Shown here one piece after another: positions 21,019 through 26,942 of a stretch of 26,942 bases of DNA. The notes below the pieces were generated by a model that was not told the origin of the DNA, searched no databases, and worked only from the letters and a program-made list of their open reading frames with translations. Each line of letters starts with the position of its first letter. Positions within the stretch are counted from its first letter, which is position 1. This DNA comes from a virus, in the IMG/VR virus record IMGVR_UViG_3300046323_000777, positions 1 to 26,942 of that record, one strand, 5' to 3'. The position numbers and the translations under genes were made by a program.

Positions 21019-22322
21019 ATCGTAACGGGCTGTTGACCAACGGGGCTTTCATCAAGTGTAGTGAGTTCAATGTCCCTGAATCCTATTTTAATCCTAGGAT
21101 CCCAACCATTTCTTTTCCGAGGAATATCAAAGAATTTGACAATGATCGACCTTGGTACAGGGGCCTTAATAGCAAGGAAAAGATTGAACGAGTTCCTTGT
21201 CTCTGATCCACTCCCTAATCGCCCAGGCGTTTGTATGCTGGCCAGTGCTGGAGGAATGCCTTGGCTGGAAATATTCGCATCATTTGACTTGTCAAACAAC
21301 TTCAACAATGCCTCATCTTTGATATCGACTTGAAATGGAGTAATCTTGATACCGGGAAAATCTTTACCCAGTTGCCTGTTTAGTTCATAACTGGTAACGA
21401 CCGCCCTACCTGCACCATCTTCTGCGGCTAGGAAGGAGTTGAGTTTCTTTATGAAATTTTCACGCGCTAACGTTTCGGCCTTTTTGGACTTATCAACGTC
21501 TTCTGGAGTCTGTGCCGCCGATGACGTATTTTTGAAGTAATCCAAAGGTATTTCGATATGCCAGCGGATTAGATATCCATTGTCCAGGTTTCGGTTGTGG
21601 AAAATTGGCACCCGGTTCGATAAAGAGATCCAGTCTTTACCACCCCACCAGCGTGGCGTAAAGTAATAGTCATTGTGGAAAAGATCGTCTCCACTATGTA
21701 CCATAAACTTAGGTTGTACCTGGTCTTTTTTATAAGCAGGTACTTTTTTTATGGTGACATTTTTGGCTCTAGTATCCTCCCATTTGCCGCAAATGAAATA
21801 ATCATTTATCACTCCATCTTCATCCTGCTCTCCACATCGAGCATGACGGCACTCAATGTTTTTCATTGAGGTGATACGCCCTCCTAATTCACCCACATAT
21901 TCAGTAAATATATTTCCGTGTGTGATAAGGCTTTTGCATGCGCCTCTTACATACGCTTCCACGTCAATATCATCGAAAAAAGATTGAATTTCCGGAGGAG
22001 TATCTACAGGTATTTTCTTTATAACACCATCTACAATCTGCTCAACATAGCAATAAAGCCCTCCTGCGACATATATATCCCGCTTTGTTCCTAGTAGTTC
22101 CGGGATTATGTTGTTTTCTCCAATAAGTGCCTCGCGTTCCTGCGGCAATGTATTACGCGCTCCCCAATACATTATTTTTGCGGTGCTGCCATCCTCCAAA
22201 GTGACGGTATTTAATTTGCCTTTTTCAGGATGGATTTTACCATTTGCGGTGCTTCTAAAGGAGACCATTACGCCAGTCCCTGCGGGCTTTAAAAGCCAAA
22301 TATTATCTGATAGTTGTTCCAT
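21015..22322 (-). CDS. Portal protein
   Basis: 435 residues. The C-terminal half carries the portal pattern SQGIPPALASIQTPGRLGSG followed by SETRNSFNLF, the long helix where related Bacteroidota portals read Y/Q-G-I-P-P-x-L-x-G. The N-terminal part has RDIYVAGGLYCYV and VRGACKSLITHGNIFTEYVG, the wing/stem strands. It forms the ring through which DNA enters the capsid and to which the tail docks. The short coiled-coil gene and terminase follow with overlaps. Size is at the low end of the range. Confidence 0.8.
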   Translation of the reverse strand: MEQLSDNIWLLKPAGTGVMVSFRSTANGKIHPEKGKLNTVTLEDGSTAKIMYWGARNTLPQEREALIGENNIIPELLGTKRDIYVAGGLYCYVEQIVDGVIKKIPVDTPPEIQSFFDDIDVEAYVRGACKSLITHGNIFTEYVGELGGRITSMKNIECRHARCGEQDEDGVINDYFICGKWEDTRAKNVTIKKVPAYKKDQVQPKFMVHSGDDLFHNDYYFTPRWWGGKDWISLSNRVPIFHNRNLDNGYLIRWHIEIPLDYFKNTSSAAQTPEDVDKSKKAETLARENFIKKLNSFLAAEDGAGRAVVTSYELNRQLGKDFPGIKITPFQVDIKDEALLKLFDKSNDANISSQGIPPALASIQTPGRLGSGSETRNSFNLFLAIKAPVPRSIIVKFFDIPRKRNGWDPRIKIGFRDIELTTLDESPVGQQPVTI

Positions 22323-22324
22323 TA

Positions 22325-22648
22325 CTAATGAATTACTTTGTATCCGTTAAATGATAAAATGCACGCGATCAATGGCGTTAGGTATTCTCCATTGTCATAG
22401 TCCGAAATAGGAAGTGTGCCTTTCTCGATATGAAGGGCGCGTTTCCTTTGCGCATCTAGTTTAATCGAAGGCATTTCCCCTGCTGTTTTGGAACGGCCAT
22501 AGACGGCCTTACCGACCGTTTTTATAGTCCCTCTGGTTTTCCCAGTGATCCTTACAAATTGAATAAAAAATGTCCGGCCAGAATGCTCCCTGATTTCGGC
22601 CAACACTTGTTGGATTGAAATCTGACCGTTTTGTGTCATTATTTGCAT
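22325..22648 (-). CDS. Small protein upstream of portal, possible head-tail factor
   Basis: 107 residues from ATG 22648 (MQIMTQNGQISIQQVLAEIR); the longer frame from 22696 has a weak upstream part. The core GRTFFIQFVRITGKTRGTIK is familiar from small genes next to portals in Bacteroidota phages, whose function is unknown to me. The C-terminus PLIACILSFNGYKVIH is hydrophobic and short. The gene ends two bases before the portal start. I cannot assign a role. Confidence 0.55.
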   Translation of the reverse strand: MQIMTQNGQISIQQVLAEIREHSGRTFFIQFVRITGKTRGTIKTVGKAVYGRSKTAGEMPSIKLDAQRKRALHIEKGTLPISDYDNGEYLTPLIACILSFNGYKVIH

Positions 22649-22704
22649 TTGCAAATGTGCCAGCCTTGTTATTCCTGTATTAGGACAACATAACAAAGTG
22701 CTTT

Positions 22705-22739
22705 AATCAGGCTGGATTTAATTAAAATCCAGCCTGATT
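22705..22739. other. Perfect 15-bp hairpin at the end of the tape measure gene
   Basis: The last coding bases AATCAGGCTGGATTT (minus strand, encoding NQAGF) have a perfect inverted copy after a five-base loop; the TAA stop begins at the stem's edge. No T run follows on the minus strand. It probably acts as an mRNA stabiliser or RNase site between the tail and portal parts of the message. Confidence 0.75.
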
Positions 22740-25550
22740 CGTAATTACATTTACTCTTTTCCCTGCGGTTTCGATGTCGCTGTAAACTATTGATACAGAT
22801 AGTTTTTCCTGCCAATTATTCATATCCGAGCGAAGTGCGGAAAACTCGGAAATCAAGTGTTCTATCATCCCGCCGTTTTCGGAAGTTGAGGCGTTGGGTA
22901 AATTCACCGATGGCGTTGTATTTATGTTTGTTAAGCCTCCTCTTGCGAAATAAGCATCACCACGACCATTCATAGCATTGATATTGCTTAATTGGCGCAG
23001 CATCGGCGCATTGTGTCTGTTTATGATTGCAAATCCTTCATCTTTCTCTACCTCAAAGGAACTGCCATCACTCGCCACGACTTGTGTGCCACCATGCGCG
23101 TGGTATTTGCCACCAAAGAACCCGAATTTACCACGTGCGAACTTTGTCCCTTCTACCTTTTTGATCGCAATCAAAGCCCTTGCCGTTGCAGCACCGGCTT
23201 GAATACCGGCAAGTATATTACCTGCGATTGGGCCTAGTAATTGAGCAACTGGAGACTTCTGTGCATTGGCGAAAATACTAGAGACCTCACTTACCAGGTT
23301 GATGGTAATGTTCGCTTTTTGAAGTTCTTTGATGGTTGCGGCGTGCTTCTTTTTGCTGGCTTCGTCCCTTCCTAGTATCTCCGCAGCGACTGTAAAAATA
23401 TCTGAAGTAGTTTTTAATCCAGTCTGGAGTACTTCCGTCCTTAGTGCCTCCAATGCGCGCTCATTTTCTAAACGCTGCTTCCCAATCGTTGCCTCAACCT
23501 TTAATTTTTCATCCTCGCGGCGTTTTATCTCATCAACCTGTGGATTAGTACCCTCTTTCAATATGGCGATTTCCTGTGCAAGAAAATCGCGTTTCATCTG
23601 GAGCCGCTGCATTTCATACTGCTGCTCTACTGCGATGGTCTTTACTAACTTGTTTTTTACCGCATCAATTTGAACCTGCTGGCCAATCTCATCAACTGCC
23701 AGTGCCTGTAACTTTTGATTGGTAGGGGCTTGGTCGCTTGTTACCGGGCCTAATTGCCTTTGCGCTAAAGGCGACAATACGGCTACTCCTTTTCGCGAAT
23801 TATCGGCCTGCATTTGAGCCAATTCATTCTGCAACTTTAGAGCCTCAATGGACTGATCCTTCGCGTATTTTTTGTAAATTAAAAGGCTCTGCTCTAGTTG
23901 CTCCTTCTTGATGGCCACCAGTTCATTACCATACTGGACTTCATTCTTGGTGTTGGCCAATCTCTCGCCCTCCAGTATAGTTTCTTTCCGGAGCGTTGCG
24001 GCTTCTAAACCTTTCAGTTCTAATTCTAAAGCCTCCTTTGATTCTTTTTGAATTTGTTCCTTAGATTTCTTTGAGTTGGCCTTGATGATAGCAAATTGTG
24101 CATCATAGCCGCCACCGAACGCAGATGCAAGCCCTTTGCCTTCTCCGGTTGCCGCAGCCTTGTCAGCAGGGGCAATTTCGGGCTGTGGGCTTTTTACGCT
24201 TTTCCAGCCATCCACAACGCCTTGGGCTAAGTTAATGCCCACTCCAACCGGGTTAAGGTTTTCAAAAGCCGATCCAAAAGAAGATGCCGCCTTTGAAAAT
24301 TCGCCACTGAAAAGGTTTACAAATCCATCGGCTACCGCACCAATCCCTTTGACTACGCCGCTGATCGCGCTGGCAACCCCGCCAAACGCGGCTGAAACGA
24401 CCGCTCTAAAGTTCTCCGCTCCCTGTATCAAATTGTAAATAGATGTGCCAAAGTTGACGATCCATTCTACCACAGGAATGATGGCTCCCAATACTTTATT
24501 AAAGACAGGAATCATTCCAGTGCCAAGGCCATCCACGATTTCGGAAATACGAGCGCGGAGACGTGCCTTTTTCTCTTGCAAATCATCTACGCCTTTACTG
24601 AAGGCGTTATTCGCATTCGATGATTGCTTGGTGATCTGCTCGAGCGTGATCAAGGCTTCGGCTTGTCGACGTTCATCTCCAGTAAGTTTTTCCAAGCCCT
24701 TGCGCTTTAATTCTGCCTGAATGATGCTGTCTTTTACATCAATACCCAGTGAATTTAGCGCGTCGCGTTCACCTAGCAATGCCTTATTAAGGATTTCAGT
24801 GGCGGTTTTAGTGTCCACTTTCCCTTTAGTCCATCGAGACAACACACCTGCCTGGTTCACCAACTCAATACTGAGTTCAGCCGCCGTTTTTTGGGTGAAA
24901 CCCATTGGTGTTAAAAGATCGGCTACGTCGGTGGCCAGCCCTCTATATTCCCTGCGGCTTAGTCCAATTGCTGCGGAATTCTTTTCTGCAAAATCATTTA
25001 CAATAGAAATACTTTCGCCAAATACAGCAGCCATTTTTGTTTTCAAGGCTTCTGCATCCACACCAATGTCAAATACTTTTTTTAGCCCCTCCAGCAAACT
25101 ACTTAATCCTACTACGGCTAATGCAATAGGCCCCAACGCTGACAGAAAACCTTTCGCTCCAGTACTCATGGCCTCCCAAACTCCTTTCGCGTCGCTAAGC
25201 CCTCTGTTTTCAGAACGAATTGCCGAAATTTGAGCATTAACGGCTTTCAATTCTTGGGATAGAATTTTATACTGAGGAGCCGATTGAGGTATAAGCCGAA
25301 TAGTCTGCTCTAACTGTTTGGCTCGTTCGTTCAGTTGCGCTGGAGCCACCTTGGTTAAGTCGATTTTACCTAATCCTGCGGCGGAATTAACGATCTTATT
25401 GATTGATCCAGAAAGATCATCACCTTTCTTCTTTGCCTCATTTAACTCTTTGATAAACTGCTTGTTTTGAGTCACCAGTTTAGCATACTCACGACTTTCG
25501 TCCGTTAAAAAAGCAATGCTTATTTGTACTTTATCCTTTGATACTGACAT
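22722..25550 (-). CDS. Tail tape measure protein
   Basis: 942 residues. N-terminal coiled coil (1-115), hydrophobic stretch GFLSALGPIALAVVGLSSLL (about 134-153), then a region typical of TP901-like tape measures (SAAIGLSRREYRGLATDVAD, ALLGERDALNSLGI), long helices (500-760), another hydrophobic stretch (IFANAQKSPVAQLLGPIAGN), and a glycine-rich end with ARGKFGFFGGKYHAHGGTQV. It sets tail length; at the usual 0.15 nm per residue, about 140 nm is expected, which suggests a long non-contractile or contractile tail. It overlaps the preceding gene by 20 bases. Confidence 0.9.
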   Translation of the reverse strand: MSVSKDKVQISIAFLTDESREYAKLVTQNKQFIKELNEAKKKGDDLSGSINKIVNSAAGLGKIDLTKVAPAQLNERAKQLEQTIRLIPQSAPQYKILSQELKAVNAQISAIRSENRGLSDAKGVWEAMSTGAKGFLSALGPIALAVVGLSSLLEGLKKVFDIGVDAEALKTKMAAVFGESISIVNDFAEKNSAAIGLSRREYRGLATDVADLLTPMGFTQKTAAELSIELVNQAGVLSRWTKGKVDTKTATEILNKALLGERDALNSLGIDVKDSIIQAELKRKGLEKLTGDERRQAEALITLEQITKQSSNANNAFSKGVDDLQEKKARLRARISEIVDGLGTGMIPVFNKVLGAIIPVVEWIVNFGTSIYNLIQGAENFRAVVSAAFGGVASAISGVVKGIGAVADGFVNLFSGEFSKAASSFGSAFENLNPVGVGINLAQGVVDGWKSVKSPQPEIAPADKAAATGEGKGLASAFGGGYDAQFAIIKANSKKSKEQIQKESKEALELELKGLEAATLRKETILEGERLANTKNEVQYGNELVAIKKEQLEQSLLIYKKYAKDQSIEALKLQNELAQMQADNSRKGVAVLSPLAQRQLGPVTSDQAPTNQKLQALAVDEIGQQVQIDAVKNKLVKTIAVEQQYEMQRLQMKRDFLAQEIAILKEGTNPQVDEIKRREDEKLKVEATIGKQRLENERALEALRTEVLQTGLKTTSDIFTVAAEILGRDEASKKKHAATIKELQKANITINLVSEVSSIFANAQKSPVAQLLGPIAGNILAGIQAGAATARALIAIKKVEGTKFARGKFGFFGGKYHAHGGTQVVASDGSSFEVEKDEGFAIINRHNAPMLRQLSNINAMNGRGDAYFARGGLTNINTTPSVNLPNASTSENGGMIEHLISEFSALRSDMNNWQEKLSVSIVYSDIETAGKRVNVITNQAGF

Positions 25551-26073
25551 CGAACTGTTTTTTTATTTGTTCAGTAATTTTTTCTGGTATAGCACCTACA
25601 ACCCGGTTAAATAAATCGTTTATCGCGCCTGTTTTTGCCTTATTCCACCACGCCTTGCGCCTGTTTTTACCGTTTGATCGTTTGCGCGATATGCCCCAAG
25701 CGATATAAACCAAAGCCTTTTCTGGCACTTTTGTCAATCCCCTTTTTGACATATAGTTATCCGTGAACTTCCCCTCCAGCCCTTTCTTTTTTATCCAATC
25801 TACTATGTCTTGTATGTACTCGGCACCACCTTCTGCACTATTCAATCTTTTCATATCAAGGTATCGGCCATGATCCGAAAAGAATATAAGCACCTCCACG
25901 GCCTCTGCTCGTGCCTGAGCATTCATTTCTGCATCTAGCGAGTTGATTAAGTTACCCGATGATTCCGCTTTCCGCTTACGCAAAAAGGCTACTCGATTAG
26001 CGATAAACTCAGTCGCCCAAGCCTGCATTTCATCGTGTATTAAATCATTGAGTTCTTTTTGTTGCTCGATCAT
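25531..26073 (-). CDS. Tail completion protein-like
   Basis: 180 residues, basic C-terminus. The segment VPEKALVYIAWGISRKRSNG then NRRKAWWNKAKTGAINDLFN resembles the small basic proteins near tape measures in Bacteroidota phages (HK97 gp10-like in position and size). The N-terminal half is helical. It overlaps the tape measure start and, by four bases, its upstream neighbour. Function inferred from position and weak resemblance. Confidence 0.55.
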   Translation of the reverse strand: MIEQQKELNDLIHDEMQAWATEFIANRVAFLRKRKAESSGNLINSLDAEMNAQARAEAVEVLIFFSDHGRYLDMKRLNSAEGGAEYIQDIVDWIKKKGLEGKFTDNYMSKRGLTKVPEKALVYIAWGISRKRSNGKNRRKAWWNKAKTGAINDLFNRVVGAIPEKITEQIKKQFDVSIKG

Positions 26074-26516
26074 AAGCAGTCGGGGCTTTTGATGGTGTTA
26101 CCGATCAATTTGAATTCCATAAACCAACCCCATAGATCATCGGCGGTATTTTTTGTTTTTGCGAACGAGACTACATCTTCAGCATCGAACAAAAAAGTTT
26201 TGGCAAGGTGAGCCGCTGTCATCTTCGTCACGATACGCTCCACTTTCGCTTCTAAATCGTTGAGTATTGTATCCTGCTCATCAATATCATCAATAGGGCT
26301 GTCTTGTAAAACACAAATCCATCCGTCAAATAGTTTGGATAAAGAGCCATTATCGACCCTTCTTATTTCGGGAATTCCTAGCCATAGCACCGGATATTTA
26401 ATATCCATATTTTGGCGGTTAAGTACTCGGTCGATGCCGCCAAATACGAAATCAAGCCCCTCATCCTGTGCGAGTGTCTTGAAATAGTCTTTGTATTGAT
26501 TGAGTGTCTGTATCAT
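26070..26516 (-). CDS. Tail terminator-like protein
   Basis: 148 residues, soluble alpha/beta protein (YPVLWLGIPEIRRVD, FDGWICVLQDSPIDDIDEQD) with mixed strands and helices and a C-terminal DDLWGWFMEFKLIGNT. The position before a tail-completion-like gene and the pattern of D-rich loops fit a tail terminator or neck protein. No firm family. ATGA overlaps with neighbours on both sides. Confidence 0.5.
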   Translation of the reverse strand: MIQTLNQYKDYFKTLAQDEGLDFVFGGIDRVLNRQNMDIKYPVLWLGIPEIRRVDNGSLSKLFDGWICVLQDSPIDDIDEQDTILNDLEAKVERIVTKMTAAHLAKTFLFDAEDVVSFAKTKNTADDLWGWFMEFKLIGNTIKSPDCL

Positions 26517-26942
26517 TTTAAACCCCAGTTTGGTGAACTCATTTTTATTCTCATTTCCTCGTCAATGGCTTCCTTTCGCTGCTTTACGAGGAACATGCAA
26601 ATGGTGTGGAAATTAGTTTTGTATATTTTGTCCAGGTTGGTAATGTTTCCGGCAAGTTCAAAGTACTTGCCCCACCACCCGAACATGGTACCTTCTTTGG
26701 CCTGTTGCTGTGATTCGGATTCTTCATCGTTGTCAAAAAGATATTTGCCATATACCCTGTTAATCAATTCTTTGACCCCGATGAAATAGTAAGCGACAAG
26801 CAACATTATCTCCGGCTCTAATTTTTTGAGTTTTAAAGCCCTAGCCTCTGCTTCACTCCTCGAATTGAGCGGAGTGCGAACGTCACCAGTTTTTGTAATC
26901 TCCTCAGTATTCTTATTGGGTTCGCGGCAAAGCGTTGCAACC
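26513..26942 (-). CDS. Uncharacterised tail-region protein, N-terminus cut by window edge
   Basis: The frame is open to the right edge: 143 codons are seen, and the ATG at 26806 is internal because coding sequence (VATLCREPNKNTEEI ...) continues upstream without a stop. Charged N-terminal part, then KLKKLEPEIMLLVAYYFIGV, an acidic stretch, WWGKYFELAGNITNLDKIYK and a basic end. Its place before the neck-like gene suggests a tail or connector role, but no family is recognised. Confidence 0.6.
   Translation of the reverse strand, partial: VATLCREPNKNTEEITKTGDVRTPLNSRSEAEARALKLKKLEPEIMLLVAYYFIGVKELINRVYGKYLFDNDEESESQQQAKEGTMFGWWGKYFELAGNITNLDKIYKTNFHTICMFLVKQRKEAIDEEMRIKMSSPNWGLK

Overview
The window is part of a temperate, most likely siphophage-like, genome that infects a member of the Bacteroidota. 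Evidence for the host: every promoter that can be read has the Bacteroidota form TTG, about 19 bases, TAnnTTTG; the integrase has the arm-binding N-terminus usual in that phylum; and the portal, tape measure and small early proteins resemble Bacteroidota phage families. Both window edges cut phage genes, so no host DNA is visible. Identifications come from reading motifs and remembered family features; no database search was run.

Layout. Bases 1-523 (minus) hold an N-acetylmuramoyl-L-alanine amidase cut by the left edge. Bases 524-921 carry a repressor-controlled promoter, a hairpin, a possible 41-residue ORF and a terminator, probably a short structured transcript. Bases 922-4091 (minus) hold five unfamiliar early genes, three with membrane segments; one joins an HTH-like N-terminus to thirteen 8-residue repeats and four membrane segments. 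Bases 4092-4523 hold a plus-strand moron-like gene with its own promoter and a bidirectional terminator. Bases 4527-14424 (minus) are the early region: a gene with a 132-nt structured leader, several small unknown genes, a P22-type antirepressor-like protein, a Dam-type methylase, SSB, a repeat array that looks like a replication origin, and a 1024-residue primase-helicase. Bases 14425-16319 are the lysogeny switch: repressor and integrase (plus) facing the early genes. Bases 16393-26942 (minus) hold a second Dam-type methylase, a connector-like protein, terminase, portal, tape measure and tail-completion genes.

How it works together. Three near-identical 18-bp operators sit at 892, 14472 and 14931. 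Each overlaps the -7 element of a promoter by the same three bases. The 115-residue repressor encoded at 14557 is the obvious ligand. It would shut off the early promoter, the promoter upstream of the lysis end, and an integrase promoter, and would control its own gene. It lacks an autoprotease domain, so induction probably depends on an antirepressor (candidate at 7666) rather than RecA-driven cleavage.

The most unusual features are the membrane/HTH/minisatellite protein, the structured RNA at 4829-4960, three intergenic arrays of short repeats at roughly helical spacing (TTAGTG type at 2568; TGGACT type at 10701 and 16326), a 70-bp palindromic divergent promoter with a third copy at 8530, and a structural module whose gene order (tail, portal, terminase) is the reverse of the usual transcription order. 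Phage modules continue on both sides of the integrase, which suggests the sequence represents the virion or circular form rather than an integrated prophage.
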